From Aequorivita vladivostokensis (lineage in GTDB: Bacteria > Bacteroidota > Bacteroidia > Flavobacteriales > Flavobacteriaceae): a stretch of 64,000 nucleotides of DNA. The translations under genes were made by a program, and so were the position numbers. The DNA is taken from contig NZ_JSVU01000009.1 of NCBI RefSeq assembly GCF_000952855.1, forward strand, positions 62,001-126,000, in the 5' to 3' direction. Positions 24,302 through 33,940 of the stretch are shown one piece after another; position 1 is the stretch's first letter, and every line of letters starts with the position of its first letter. The notes under the pieces were generated by a model. The model searched no databases. It saw only the letters and a list, made by a program, of their open reading frames with translations, and had not been told where the DNA came from.

Positions 24302-25435
24302 TTAATTTGGAGGAAGCGGTGTTATCACGGTTTCGTTTACATAGCCTTTTAGGCTATCTGCAGTTTGAATGTGAAACCATTTTTGGTTTTTCCCCAAAAC
24401 AATTATGGTGTCGTTCTTTTTCAGGCTTCCGAATTGTTTAAAAACCGAAGCAGGTCCTTTTCGAACGTCAGCTCTATTTTTTAATGTAATGGCTTTTGTT
24501 ATTGCTGAGGGCATCTCGCTGGTTTGAATCTCTGTTTTTTTAATAAAGGAAAGCGGATTTATTGCACCTTTAGTTTTATAAATCCCGAAATGAAGATGCG
24601 GTTCGGTGGTTTTTGCATTGCCCGTATTACCTACAAAGCCAAGGGTATCCCCCATTTTCACCTTTTTTCCTTCGACAACGGCGATGCTATCCAGATGTGC
24701 ATAATATATAGTTTTTCCAAAAAGGCCGTCTTTCAACCAAACTTGTTTTCCTCCCAAACCTCGTTCACCAGTGGAAGAAATTATTCCGTCACTTACAGCA
24801 ATTACAGGTGTTCCTCGGTCTGCAAAAATATCTACTCCTTCATGGGAACGACTACCGGTATCGCGCGGATCTGCCCAAAAACTTTGAATGCTTTTATTAT
24901 TTGCGCCGCTCACTGGAAACGCATAGATAGGTTCCGTATAAATTTTTAGCACGAAAGGGAATTGCAGTTTCATTTGTGGCTGGACAATAACTTTATAAAA
25001 ACCCGAAGTTTCAATTTCCTGTGAGAGAAATGCTTTTTTGTCTTCGGAAGATTTCAAAAGTTTGAAAGATTTCAGGGAATCGGTTTTCGCCTTAAAAAGA
25101 TCTACAAAGACCAAAGCGGAATCGGGCTGTTTCTCAACCTCAACTACAATCCGTTCACCTTCTTTCAACTGAATGTTATAGCTGTAAACGTTGAAATTTT
25201 CTTCGGAAAAAACGCCGCTTTCGGAATAGGGCAAGGTGATTTGAATACTGTCGCGTTTTGCGGTTTCAAAAGCATTTTTCCACCGAAGCAATAGCGAATC
25301 ATTTTTTGAAAAGTTGCGTTCGTAGACCTCGCGGGCCGTGGGTTGCACGATTACATCGGCAGCTTTGCGCACTTGCTTGCAGCCAATGAATACCGTCCCG
25401 AAAAGGAATATGATAAAATAAATTCTCAAATTCAT
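24302..25435 (-). CDS. M23 family metallopeptidase lipoprotein with C-terminal SH3-like domain
   Basis: 377 residues from the ATG at 25435 (MNLRIYFIIFLFGTVFIGC), which gives a clean lipoprotein signal with the lipidated Cys near residue 19. A beta-rich N-terminal domain (about 40-180) precedes the LytM/M23 domain, where zinc ligands appear as SHEGVDIF (His, Asp) and EPHLHFGIY (His-x-His). A C-terminal SH3b-like domain (about 310-375: KNRADVRKGPASVFKQFGSL to VNETVITP) probably binds peptidoglycan. Expected activity is cleavage of peptide cross-links in the cell wall. All catalytic residues seem to be present. It lies downstream of radA, separated by the second copy of a GC-rich repeat. Confidence 0.92.
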   Translation of the reverse strand: MNLRIYFIIFLFGTVFIGCKQVRKAADVIVQPTAREVYERNFSKNDSLLLRWKNAFETAKRDSIQITLPYSESGVFSEENFNVYSYNIQLKEGERIVVEVEKQPDSALVFVDLFKAKTDSLKSFKLLKSSEDKKAFLSQEIETSGFYKVIVQPQMKLQFPFVLKIYTEPIYAFPVSGANNKSIQSFWADPRDTGSRSHEGVDIFADRGTPVIAVSDGIISSTGERGLGGKQVWLKDGLFGKTIYYAHLDSIAVVEGKKVKMGDTLGFVGNTGNAKTTEPHLHFGIYKTKGAINPLSFIKKTEIQTSEMPSAITKAITLKNRADVRKGPASVFKQFGSLKKNDTIIVLGKNQKWFHIQTADSLKGYVNETVITPLPPN

Positions 25436-25455
25436 AGCGAAACTAAAATACTTAA

Positions 25456-25525
25456 AGTCCCCCAAACCCCCAAAGGGGGAACTCTTGCGTTAACCCCTCC
25501 CCATAGGGGAGGCTGGGAGGGGACT
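25456..25525. repeat. GC-rich repeat (AGTCCCCC...GGGGACT), copy 2
   Basis: The layout is the same as at 22800-22866: CCCCCAAAGGGGG hairpin, AACTCTTGC spacer, CTCCCCATAGGGGAG hairpin, outer inverted ends AGTCCCC and GGGGACT. It lies between radA and the M23 peptidase gene. Confidence 0.85.
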
Positions 25526-25546
25526 TTCTCTCTTCGGATTAAAAAG

Positions 25547-26908
25547 TTACCCAAAAAGATGGTGCACCACGTCGTGCACTTTTGCTACTTTAATGATATT
25601 TATGTGAAAATTTTGCTTCGGGATTTTGCAATATTTTGAAATAACGATGGAAGTAAACCCAAGTTTTTCGGCTTCCAAAATGCGTTGCTCCACACGGGTA
25701 ACGGGGCGCACTTCGCCTGCGAGACCTACCTCAGCGGCAAAGCACAGGCGCTTGTCGATAGCAATGTCAATATTTGAGGAGAGTACCGCGGCAACTATCG
25801 CCAAATCTATTGCGGGATCGTCAACGGTTATTCCTCCGGTTACGTTCAAAAAAACATCTTTTGCGCCAAGTTTGAAACCTGCCCGTTTTTCCAAAACGGC
25901 GAGAATCATATTCAACCGTTTGGCGTTGTAACCTGTGGCGCTTCGCTGTGGCGTACCGTAAACGGCGCTGCTCACCAGGGCTTGAATTTCTATCATCAAC
26001 GGGCGCATGCCTTCCAAAGTCGCGGAGATTGCCGTACCGCTTAAATCTTCGTCATTTTTTGAAATCAAAATTTCCGAAGGGTTTGAAACTTCTCTTAAAC
26101 CGCTGCCCTGCATTTCGTAAATTCCCAATTCGTTGGTACTTCCAAAACGGTTTTTATTGGCACGGAGGATTCTGTAAATATGGTTTCGGTCGCCTTCAAA
26201 CTGCAAAACCGTATCAACCATATGTTCCAAAATTTTTGGGCCGGCGATGTTTCCATCCTTGGTGATGTGGCCGATTAAAATTACTGGCGTTGCGGTTTCC
26301 TTTGCAAATTTTATAAGCTCGGCGGTAGTTTCACGAATTTGCGAAATGCTTCCGGCAGTGCTTTCAATATAATCTGTATGCAGGGTTTGGATGGAATCGA
26401 TCACCACAATATCCGGTTCAATTTCTTCAATATTTCTGAAAATATTTTGTGTTTTTGTTTCGGTTAAAATGAAACAGTTTTCAGAAATAGGCTGGATTCG
26501 TTCTGCCCGCATTTTAATTTGCTGGGCACTTTCTTCCCCGGAAACATACAGCGTTTTATAGGGCAACTGAAGCGCAATTTGAAGCATCAAAGTACTCTTC
26601 CCAATTCCGGGTTCGCCGCCCAAAAGCGTTAATGAGCCGGGAACCAATCCGCCGCCTAACACGCGGTTCAGTTCGTTGTTTTTTGTATTCAACCGAGCTT
26701 CCGCTTGGGTTGAGATTTCAGAAATACGCTGTGGTTTTGCAACTCTTTTGGAAGTACCTTCGGAAGCTTTCCAACTCACCTTTTCGGCTTTTTGGATTAC
26801 TTCCTCGGCAATAGTGTTCCATTCCTTGCAGGAATTGCACTGCCCCTGCCATTTGGCATATTGCGCGCCGCAGTTTTGGCAGAAAAATGTTGTCTTTGTT
26901 TTGGCCAT
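25547..26908 (-). CDS. radA: DNA repair protein RadA (Sms)
   Basis: 453 residues, full length. The N-terminal zinc finger (FCQNCGAQ with QCNSCKEW) is followed by a RecA-like ATPase with Walker A GGEPGIGKSTLML, the RadA-specific KNRFGSTNE motif, and a C-terminal Lon-protease-like domain without the catalytic serine-lysine pair. RadA processes recombination intermediates and acts as a branch-migration helicase. It is divergent from the sensor kinase gene at 26956 with 47 bases between the starts. All diagnostic motifs are present. Confidence 0.97.
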   Translation of the reverse strand: MAKTKTTFFCQNCGAQYAKWQGQCNSCKEWNTIAEEVIQKAEKVSWKASEGTSKRVAKPQRISEISTQAEARLNTKNNELNRVLGGGLVPGSLTLLGGEPGIGKSTLMLQIALQLPYKTLYVSGEESAQQIKMRAERIQPISENCFILTETKTQNIFRNIEEIEPDIVVIDSIQTLHTDYIESTAGSISQIRETTAELIKFAKETATPVILIGHITKDGNIAGPKILEHMVDTVLQFEGDRNHIYRILRANKNRFGSTNELGIYEMQGSGLREVSNPSEILISKNDEDLSGTAISATLEGMRPLMIEIQALVSSAVYGTPQRSATGYNAKRLNMILAVLEKRAGFKLGAKDVFLNVTGGITVDDPAIDLAIVAAVLSSNIDIAIDKRLCFAAEVGLAGEVRPVTRVEQRILEAEKLGFTSIVISKYCKIPKQNFHINIIKVAKVHDVVHHLFG

Positions 26909-26955
26909 AATAGTTTCGCTAAAATAAATATATTTACGCTACAAACCTTCGCTAA

Positions 26956-29817
26956 ATGAAATGCTTCTTTGCCACATTATTTTTTTTGTGCGTTTGTTCT
27001 TTTTCGGTTACTGCCCAACGCTATCAATTTAAAAAATATAAAACGGAGGAAGGGCTGGTCAACAATGAAACTTTCGCCATAATACAAGATAGCCAGAACA
27101 GAATTTGGGTTAGCACCACGGGGGGAATAAGTTGCTTCAATGGAAGGACATTCAAGAATTATACTACGGAAGATGGGCTCGCGTCCAATATTGTTTTCAG
27201 TCTTTTTGAGGATTCCAGAGAGCGTATTTGGGCCGGAACACTGGATAACGGAGTTAGTATTATTGAAAACGGCAACATCACAAACCCGGCAGGAATAGAT
27301 TTTGATCTGTTGGGTAGTATCACCCATATTCTGGAAGGAAGGGATGGAACAGTCTATCTCATTTTTGTAAAAGGAGTAGCCACTTACAAAAACGGAAAAC
27401 TAGACTATTTAATTAAGGACAGTCCAGAAAATCCTATTTCAGGGCTCCAACAAGCGGCTTGGTACAATAGCAATACACTCTTTATAGCTTCTTCAAGACG
27501 TGGAATCTTTAAACTTACCTTAAATCCTTTAAAGCTTGAGAACATTTACAACGAGAGTGACGGTGTGAATAACATTTGTTATTCGGTTTTGGTGGATGCA
27601 GAAAAAAACATTTGGGTAGGCGCTTATGGCGAATTATATAAAATTTATAACGGGGAACTAACCAAATACAGATTTAAGGAGGAAGATTTTGATAAAAACC
27701 GGGTGTATGGGATTTTGGCAAATAGTGAAGGCGAACTGTATTTAACTTTGGAAGGAAACGGTTTTGGAATTTTCAATAAACAAACGGGCGATTTAAAAAT
27801 CATTAATGAGGCCCAAGGCCTGCCGACTCCTTATCTCTATAGGATGATAAAGGATACAGAGGGCAATTACTGGATGACCAGCTATGGGGAAGGAATTATC
27901 CGATTTCGGGATAATGCCTTTAAAATTTATGATGAAACCCAAGGGCTCCTTTCGGTAAATGATGTAGCGGAATGGGACGGCAACTTGATAATAGCCACAA
28001 ATGAAGGGGCGAAGATTTTGGAAAACAGCGAACATATTCGTCCTATGGGGGAGGCCGTTCCTATAAAGAATCTGTTTGTCACTCCTGAAGAAAACCTGCT
28101 TTATACTACCAATACGGCAGTTTTTGAATTTTCCAAAACAGGCGTCAGTCCCAAACTTATTGATGAAGGATACTATAATTTATTGTTTAGGCAAGAGGAT
28201 AAAACATTTCTATTTGGCACCGATAAAATAAAAGTGGTGGCCCCGGATTCTACCTACTTTATAAATTCACATAGATCCATAGCAATACAGCCCATTGCGG
28301 ACCGGTTCATTTTGTGCAAAATAAGTGGCCTCTTTCAAATGGATGACTCAAAAATAGACACCATTCCCGGGCTACATCCAAAATCACATAATGATTTCAG
28401 AAGCCTGGATGCCATAAACAAAAACGAAGTGCTGGCGGGCAGCGAGAAGAAACTCTACCACATAAAACTTGTGAACAATGAATTTAAGGTAAAGACCTTT
28501 GATATGAAACGATTTCCATCGCTTACCCAGTTTCGGGCGTTGAAGGTTGATGGCAACAATCTTTGGTTGGCAGGGCGAGATATGCTTCTGAAGGTTAATC
28601 TTAAGCTTTTACTCGAGAAAGATACCATCATTGCCAAAAAATTCAGTACCGTGGCCCATTTTCTGGAAAATGATATTGACTTCAATTCGCTCATAATCCG
28701 GAATGACAAATCCATTTTTGTAACCTCATTAAGCGGAATTTTAGCTTTTAACGAAAAGGAGTACCTTCCTAACACACAGCCTCCGAAGTTGGGAATCTCT
28801 GAAATCCTTTTGTTTTCGGAACCTTTGGATGATAGTCTTTACAAAACTGAAACAGGAACCGTACTTCCCTATCAAAAAAACTATTTGAGTTTTTCTATGG
28901 AAGCCATAACGTTCACCAATCCTGAAAACGTAAAATATCAATACAGAATGAAGGGCCTTCGTGATGGTGACGCATGGTCGCAACCCACCAAAGACCCCAA
29001 TGTGGTCTTTTCTTACCTGCCTCCGGGCGAATACACTTTTGAATTTATTGCGGATAATGGGGATGGGGTATGGCAGGACCAACCTTATCGATATTCGTTT
29101 GTGATAACCGTTCCGTTTTGGAAAACTTGGTTCTTTTGGGTCTCACTTTTATCGATTGCTTCCGTTAGCATATTCATTTTTTATTATTATAAAACCAAGG
29201 CGGAAAAGAAAAGAAATGAAGCCTATACCCACAATTTGATAAAAGCCCAGGAAGCGGAGCGCACGCGCGTAGCCCGCGAACTTCACGACAGCGTGGGGCA
29301 GAAATTGATGCTTCTTACCAAAAAAACAAAAACCAATGGTAATCTGGAAATGGAATCGTTGGCAAACAATACCTTGCAAGAACTGCGTGCCATTTCAAGG
29401 GGTCTGCATCCCGCGATCTTGGAACGCCTGGGTCCTACTGCCGCTATCCGAAATATGGTGGATGAGGTAGATTCCAATACCGATATTTTCTTTACCCATG
29501 AAATTGATGACATAGATGCTTTGTTAAGCAGGGAAGCATCCTTACATTTGTATAGAATTATTCAGGAAGTGTTGAACAATATGGTGAAACATGCCGATGC
29601 CAAAGCCGCTTCCGTAATAATAGAAAAGAAAGAAAGCACCATTGAAACCACGATTGCCGATAACGGAAAAGGTTTTGAAATGTCCGAGAAAATAAAATCC
29701 GGCACTAGCCTTGGAATGAAAACCCTCTTGGAGCGTGCAAAAATTTTGCACTCAAAGATTGATATAAAGAGCCAACCCAATAAAGGCACCACCATAACAC
29801 TAACCATCCCTATATAA
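26956..29817 (+). CDS. Two-component sensor kinase with beta-propeller sensor (LytS/HisKA_3 type)
   Basis: 953 residues. A signal peptide (FFATLFFLCVCSFSVTAQ) leads to about 600 residues of two-component-propeller repeats, each with a motif such as NRIWVSTTGGISCFNG or KNIWVGAYGELYKIYNG. A Y_Y_Y domain follows (KYQYRMKGLRDGDAWSQ), then one transmembrane helix near 722-745. The HisKA_3 dimerisation domain has the phospho-acceptor in ARELHDSVGQK (about residue 776), and a HATPase domain ends the protein with NNMVKHADAKAAS and DNGKGFEM. It should sense a periplasmic signal and phosphorylate the LuxR-type regulator whose start overlaps its stop by one base. Unlike the HTCS hybrids of this phylum, the output domain is on a separate protein. 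The signal is unknown. Confidence 0.94.
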   Translation: MKCFFATLFFLCVCSFSVTAQRYQFKKYKTEEGLVNNETFAIIQDSQNRIWVSTTGGISCFNGRTFKNYTTEDGLASNIVFSLFEDSRERIWAGTLDNGVSIIENGNITNPAGIDFDLLGSITHILEGRDGTVYLIFVKGVATYKNGKLDYLIKDSPENPISGLQQAAWYNSNTLFIASSRRGIFKLTLNPLKLENIYNESDGVNNICYSVLVDAEKNIWVGAYGELYKIYNGELTKYRFKEEDFDKNRVYGILANSEGELYLTLEGNGFGIFNKQTGDLKIINEAQGLPTPYLYRMIKDTEGNYWMTSYGEGIIRFRDNAFKIYDETQGLLSVNDVAEWDGNLIIATNEGAKILENSEHIRPMGEAVPIKNLFVTPEENLLYTTNTAVFEFSKTGVSPKLIDEGYYNLLFRQEDKTFLFGTDKIKVVAPDSTYFINSHRSIAIQPIADRFILCKISGLFQMDDSKIDTIPGLHPKSHNDFRSLDAINKNEVLAGSEKKLYHIKLVNNEFKVKTFDMKRFPSLTQFRALKVDGNNLWLAGRDMLLKVNLKLLLEKDTIIAKKFSTVAHFLENDIDFNSLIIRNDKSIFVTSLSGILAFNEKEYLPNTQPPKLGISEILLFSEPLDDSLYKTETGTVLPYQKNYLSFSMEAITFTNPENVKYQYRMKGLRDGDAWSQPTKDPNVVFSYLPPGEYTFEFIADNGDGVWQDQPYRYSFVITVPFWKTWFFWVSLLSIASVSIFIFYYYKTKAEKKRNEAYTHNLIKAQEAERTRVARELHDSVGQKLMLLTKKTKTNGNLEMESLANNTLQELRAISRGLHPAILERLGPTAAIRNMVDEVDSNTDIFFTHEIDDIDALLSREASLHLYRIIQEVLNNMVKHADAKAASVIIEKKESTIETTIADNGKGFEMSEKIKSGTSLGMKTLLERAKILHSKIDIKSQPNKGTTITLTIPI

Positions 29818-30470
29818 TGTTTGATAAAAAAGACATTTCCATTGTTATTGCGGATGACCATCCTATGATCCTTAAAGGATTGCACGATGAGCTGAAGGCA
29901 CACAATTATAATGTTTTGGGACAGGCCGCCAATGGCATGCAGGCATTGGAGCTTATTTTAACGCACAATCCCACCCTTGCATTATTAGATATTGATATGC
30001 CTCTCCTCACTGGTTTTGAGGTCATAAAAATGGCCAAGCAAAAAAAGGTGGATACTAAATTTATAATATTATCCTTCCACAAAGAAAATGATTATCTCAT
30101 TCAGGCAAAGGCCCTTCAAATCAATGGTTATCTTTTAAAGGAAGACTCGTTTCTCGAAATTGAAAATTGTATTGAAAGTGTAATGAACGGTGAAATATGC
30201 TTTAGCAGTTCGTTCGCAGCTTCATCATTGGCGACGGTTTCCGAAGAAATGAAACGCATCAAACTATTAACCCCTTCAGAAAAAACCATTTTAAAATTGG
30301 TAGCAGAACAAACCAGTAGTAGTGAAATTGCCGAAAAACTTTTCATATCAATCCGAACCGTGGAAAAGCACAGAAGTAACATCATCATGAAATTGGAAAT
30401 TGAGAACACCACCTCAAACGCCCTGACCAACTGGGCATATTTGCACAAAAACCTGATTATGGAACTTTAG
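29817..30470 (+). CDS. LuxR/NarL-type response regulator
   Basis: 217 residues. A REC domain (IADDHPM, phospho-acceptor Asp in LALLDIDMPLLTG, Lys in YLLKED) and a C-terminal GerE/LuxR helix-turn-helix (LTPSEKTILKLVAEQTSSSEIAEKL, then TVEKHRSNIIMKL). The start ATG shares a base with the kinase stop (TAATG), so translation is coupled, and the kinase is its cognate partner. It is probably a transcription factor dimerising on phosphorylation. Target promoters cannot be seen from the sequence; the following gene converges from the opposite strand. Confidence 0.95.
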   Translation: MFDKKDISIVIADDHPMILKGLHDELKAHNYNVLGQAANGMQALELILTHNPTLALLDIDMPLLTGFEVIKMAKQKKVDTKFIILSFHKENDYLIQAKALQINGYLLKEDSFLEIENCIESVMNGEICFSSSFAASSLATVSEEMKRIKLLTPSEKTILKLVAEQTSSSEIAEKLFISIRTVEKHRSNIIMKLEIENTTSNALTNWAYLHKNLIMEL

Positions 30471-30472
30471 GC

Positions 30473-31621
30473 TTAATAGCCAAAGTCGGTTTTAATCTTA
30501 TCTGCACGGTCCAGTAACTTATCAATGGTTATAAAATCCACCTCTTCTTTATCGTAGGCGCCTTGAAAGATTTTCATCGCTTTTTTTGGTTCGCCCGTTT
30601 CTTCGTAGTAACGCCCCAAATAATAATCGCCCAGCACCGTGTCTGGGTACTGTTTTTTGGCAAGAGTTGCTATTTCACGCAAGGATTCCCATTGTTTTCG
30701 TTTTTCTGAAGCGGTCGCCGTGGCTATAAAATCATTCACACGGATATTATTTGTTATCCCGAAAAGGTCCTCGATCACCTTATATTTATCCAGCAAATAC
30801 TGGCTAATAGGCGTATCCATTTTCAACAATACCTCAGAAAATTCCTTTTTGCTGATGGGTCTATAGACCGAAAATATCTTTTCCAGCGCATTCGGAATGC
30901 CACGTCCGCCAAGGGAGTAATGCGTCGCGCCCTCAAAATTGTCGTAATAATAATTAAAAGACTTACTCTTTAGCCCGCTCAGTTGACTATTAAGATCTTC
31001 GGAAGCCTCCATCAGCCCTTTAATGTCATCGGTGCCCGTAGCCAAATAATAAAAAAGTTTGCCTGGTATTTGGGGAATCCGCTCCACCAGTCGCTCTTCC
31101 ATCATTGGAGCCATATCCGGACTTAGGTTAATGTAACCATTTAGCAGCGGTGGATCCTTGAACAAATAGTAGTTCAAAAAGTTCGCGGTAAAATCATGGC
31201 CCACACCTATAATGAATTTTGCGGTGCGATATTTTTTGTCAATGTATGGAATCAGTTCCAGACCGATAAATTCAAAAAACTGTGCGCCCTTATCGCTGGG
31301 CATAAAGGTATTGTCGTCATATGAGCAGTCTTCATAGCGCGAATTGCCCTGCATTACGCCCACCACAATAGATTCGGGCATATCTTCCCAATAGCTGAAA
31401 TAATCTACATTTCCAGCCACGGGCTCAAAAAGATAATCGGCATCCAGCACCAAGACAATCGGATATTTCTTCTCAATATTGGCGTCATAATTTCTTGGAA
31501 GCTGAATCTTCAACCTTCGCGACTCGCCGAGTCTGGTAGAATTGAACTCTTCGTAAATGGTTTGGGAAAAGGAAGCGAAATTAATGAATACGCAGATAGC
31601 GAAAAGTAGGTGTTTCTTCAT
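30473..31621 (-). CDS. Esterase-fold (alpha/beta hydrolase) protein with altered nucleophile and C-terminal TPR region
   Basis: 382 residues. The signal peptide (HLLFAICVFINFASFSQ) is followed by an esterase D-like fold: RLKIQLPRNYDANIEKKYPI, VLVLDADYLF, VVGVMQGNSRYEDCSY. At the nucleophile elbow, where the family has a GHSxGG-type motif, this protein reads VGHDFTANF (Asp at about residue 143), so the catalytic Ser is absent. A His in THYSLGGRG remains. The last 90 residues (LREIATLAKKQYPDTVLGDYYLGRYYEETGEPKKAMKIFQ) look like a tetratricopeptide repeat. It may be a non-enzymatic binding protein or use different chemistry. It starts next to the flippase-like gene and ends opposite the LuxR regulator. 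Confidence 0.75.
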   Translation of the reverse strand: MKKHLLFAICVFINFASFSQTIYEEFNSTRLGESRRLKIQLPRNYDANIEKKYPIVLVLDADYLFEPVAGNVDYFSYWEDMPESIVVGVMQGNSRYEDCSYDDNTFMPSDKGAQFFEFIGLELIPYIDKKYRTAKFIIGVGHDFTANFLNYYLFKDPPLLNGYINLSPDMAPMMEERLVERIPQIPGKLFYYLATGTDDIKGLMEASEDLNSQLSGLKSKSFNYYYDNFEGATHYSLGGRGIPNALEKIFSVYRPISKKEFSEVLLKMDTPISQYLLDKYKVIEDLFGITNNIRVNDFIATATASEKRKQWESLREIATLAKKQYPDTVLGDYYLGRYYEETGEPKKAMKIFQGAYDKEEVDFITIDKLLDRADKIKTDFGY

Positions 31622-31699
31622 TGGTAGATTTTTTTAGCTGCGGAAAGATAACAAATTTTGAATTTGTGGTTTTTTCCAAAGAAAAATAAATCAGAAAAA

Positions 31700-32671
31700 T
31701 TACAACTTTAAACGTTTTCTGTTGTAAAGCGGCAGTAATAGCAAAGAAAGCACGCCAAAGAAAACAATGGAAGAAATGTTTGAAATCCAAACTATCCACC
31801 CAAAAGCAACACCCACAGTTTTGGCAACGCCGAACACGGTTAAAATTCCAGCGACGGCAGCGGGATAAGTTCCGAAGCCACTATTTGTAAAAGCAAAGGT
31901 GAAACTTCCCACTACGAATGTAATTATTATCGTGCCAAAAGAGATATGGGTAGTATCGGGCAGGGCGTGCAACGCGGTATAAAACGAAAGTAAATAAAGG
32001 CCCCAAATTATCACGGTGTGCACGAGAAAAGCGGCTTTCCGTCGCATTTTCAAAATGCTGAAAATCCCTTCCTTTAAACCGATCACAAAATTTTTCAGCT
32101 TCTTGTTGATGTTTGATTTTGAAAATTTTATGTAAAGTGGAATACTTATTCCAACGAAAACAATTCCAAAAATAATTACATATAAAAGGGATGGTGGAAT
32201 GCTTTGAACAACGTATTCATATAAAACATCAAACTTTATTGCCAGTGCCAAAACCGTGAAAAAGAGAAGGAAAATTAGATCGACCACCCTTTCAGAAATT
32301 ATAGTGCCGAAGCCCTTTTGAAAAGGAACTCCTTCATATTTATCCAAGATAATACCTCGAGATACCTCGCCGCTTTTCGGAATAAAAATATTCATCAAAT
32401 AAGCCACCGAGATTGCCATAAAATTATTGGCCAATTTGGTTTTATAGCCTAAAGGCTCCAGCATAAAACTCCAGCGATACGATCTAGAGAGGTGGCTCAA
32501 TACGCTCAATGCCACTGAGAGCAATACAAAGCCATAATCGGCATCGGCAAAATATTTTTTCGTTTCCTCCAACTGCTGCGGCGTGAAGGATTGATAGATA
32601 TACCAAATCAGGAAAACTCCCAATCCCAACGGAATTGCAATCTGCAAAAATTTTGAAAGGGAGCGGCTCAA
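31700..32671 (-). CDS. Lysylphosphatidylglycerol synthase-type flippase-like integral membrane protein
   Basis: 323 residues with about eight transmembrane segments. The RSYRWSFMLEPLGYKTKLANNF segment after the second helix and the NIFIPKSGEVSRGIIL motif are landmarks of the UPF0104/LPG synthase transmembrane-domain family. The start is TTG at 32671, because the upstream in-frame sequence hits the panD stop immediately (TAA then ATTG). It lies one base after panD, so it is translated in the pantothenate operon. Family members move lipids or lipid-linked sugars across membranes, or form the flippase part of MprF; there is no synthase domain here. Precise substrate unknown. Confidence 0.82.
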   Translation of the reverse strand: MSRSLSKFLQIAIPLGLGVFLIWYIYQSFTPQQLEETKKYFADADYGFVLLSVALSVLSHLSRSYRWSFMLEPLGYKTKLANNFMAISVAYLMNIFIPKSGEVSRGIILDKYEGVPFQKGFGTIISERVVDLIFLLFFTVLALAIKFDVLYEYVVQSIPPSLLYVIIFGIVFVGISIPLYIKFSKSNINKKLKNFVIGLKEGIFSILKMRRKAAFLVHTVIIWGLYLLSFYTALHALPDTTHISFGTIIITFVVGSFTFAFTNSGFGTYPAAVAGILTVFGVAKTVGVAFGWIVWISNISSIVFFGVLSLLLLPLYNRKRLKL

Positions 32672-32672
32672 T

Positions 32673-33023
32673 TTAGCGGAGTAGGTTTGTTTCCTCGTTT
32701 GGGAAAACCAAGGCAGGTTTAAAGGCTTTTGCCTCTTCCACTTCCATCAAAGCGTATGTGATAAGTATAAGCACATCGCCAGGAGCAACGCGTCTGGCGG
32801 CGGCACCGTTTAGGGTTATTTCGCCACTTTTGCGTGGGCCGGGAATGGCATAGGTTTCAAGGCGTTCGCCGTTGTTGTTGTTTACTATTTGGACTTTTTC
32901 GCCTTCAATAATGTTGGCGGCATCCATTAAATCTTCGTCAATAGTGATGCTACCGATGTAATTTAGATCGGCGCCGGTAACTTTTACCCTATGGATTTTA
33001 GATTTTACTACGTGTATTTGCAT
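32673..33023 (-). CDS. panD: Aspartate 1-decarboxylase
   Basis: 116 residues. The N-terminal [23 protein letters not shown] contains the Gly-Ser self-cleavage site (YIGS) that makes the pyruvoyl cofactor; [15 protein letters not shown] and [17 protein letters not shown] are also conserved. It converts aspartate to beta-alanine for pantothenate and CoA synthesis. It sits directly downstream of panC (12 bases), the enzyme that uses beta-alanine, and upstream of the flippase-like gene. Normal length for the proenzyme. Confidence 0.98.
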   Translation of the reverse strand: MQIHVVKSKIHRVKVTGADLNYIGSITIDEDLMDAANIIEGEKVQIVNNNNGERLETYAIPGPRKSGEITLNGAAARRVAPGDVLILITYALMEVEEAKAFKPALVFPNEETNLLR

Positions 33024-33035
33024 GGTGCAAAGGTA

Positions 33036-33881
33036 TTAATTTAAAGGCATATTGTCTATTAGCCGAACATCGCCCGCAAATGCCGCGATAAAAGCCCTGT
33101 ATTTTGAGTCTTTGTTTTTTCGGATTGCGGTTTTGAGCGTTTTTTCGTTGGCTATTTCAAAATATTCCAATTTCAAATTCGGGTTTTGCAAAAACCGTTC
33201 CGTAACCAATGCGTTCAACCCTACAAGGGATGTAGAACTGAATTTTTCCCGAACTTCCTTTAATGTTTTATAAATTGTTGATGCTTCCTCAAATTGCTTT
33301 GCGTTTAGTCGCTTGTTTCGCGAACTCATTGCAAGTCCATTCGCTTCACGTAAAATGGGACAACCCACAATTTCTACGGGAAGTTTTTCAAGTGCGACCA
33401 ATTTTTTAACAATCTGCAATTGCTGGAAATCCTTTTCACCGAAATATGCCGTGTCAGGTTTCACGATCTTTAAGAGCTTACTGACAATGGTCCCCACTCC
33501 GTCAAAATGTCCTTTCCGGTGCTTGCCCTCCATTTCGTTCTCAAGATTTCCAAAATTGTATTTTTTTGCCGCAACCGTACCATCATACAGATCTGAAACC
33601 TCTGGTAAATACACAATTACTTCTCCTTTTAACTTATTTAAAAGAGAAATATCCTCTTCGGGTGTTCGGGGGTATTTTTCAAGATCTACCGTATTGTTGA
33701 ATTGGGTGGGATTTACGAAAATACTCACCACAACCACCGTATTTTCACTTAAAGCCCTCTCAACCAAAGATATATGCCCCTCGTGCAGCGCTCCCATTGT
33801 TGGAACAAAACCTATTTTGTCGTTTTTTGATACGGAAGACAAGGTTTGCACCAAGGTTTCTTTCTGGGTATGTATCACCAT
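33036..33881 (-). CDS. panC: Pantothenate synthetase
   Basis: 281 residues. It joins pantoate and beta-alanine with ATP. The family signature is plain: GFVPTMGALHEGHISLVERA, VVVSIFVNPTQFN, EGKHRKGHFDGVGTIVSKLL, TAYFGEKDFQQL and the KMSKS-like MSSRNKRL. It is the first gene of a panC-panD-flippase run and is divergent from the starch-synthase-like gene (130 bases between starts). No panB is in the window. Confidence 0.98.
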   Translation of the reverse strand: MVIHTQKETLVQTLSSVSKNDKIGFVPTMGALHEGHISLVERALSENTVVVVSIFVNPTQFNNTVDLEKYPRTPEEDISLLNKLKGEVIVYLPEVSDLYDGTVAAKKYNFGNLENEMEGKHRKGHFDGVGTIVSKLLKIVKPDTAYFGEKDFQQLQIVKKLVALEKLPVEIVGCPILREANGLAMSSRNKRLNAKQFEEASTIYKTLKEVREKFSSTSLVGLNALVTERFLQNPNLKLEYFEIANEKTLKTAIRKNKDSKYRAFIAAFAGDVRLIDNMPLN

Positions 33882-33940
33882 AAATTTGCGTTAAGAGCGG
33901 GCAAAATTAATATATTAAAGACAATCTACATAAATTTTCG

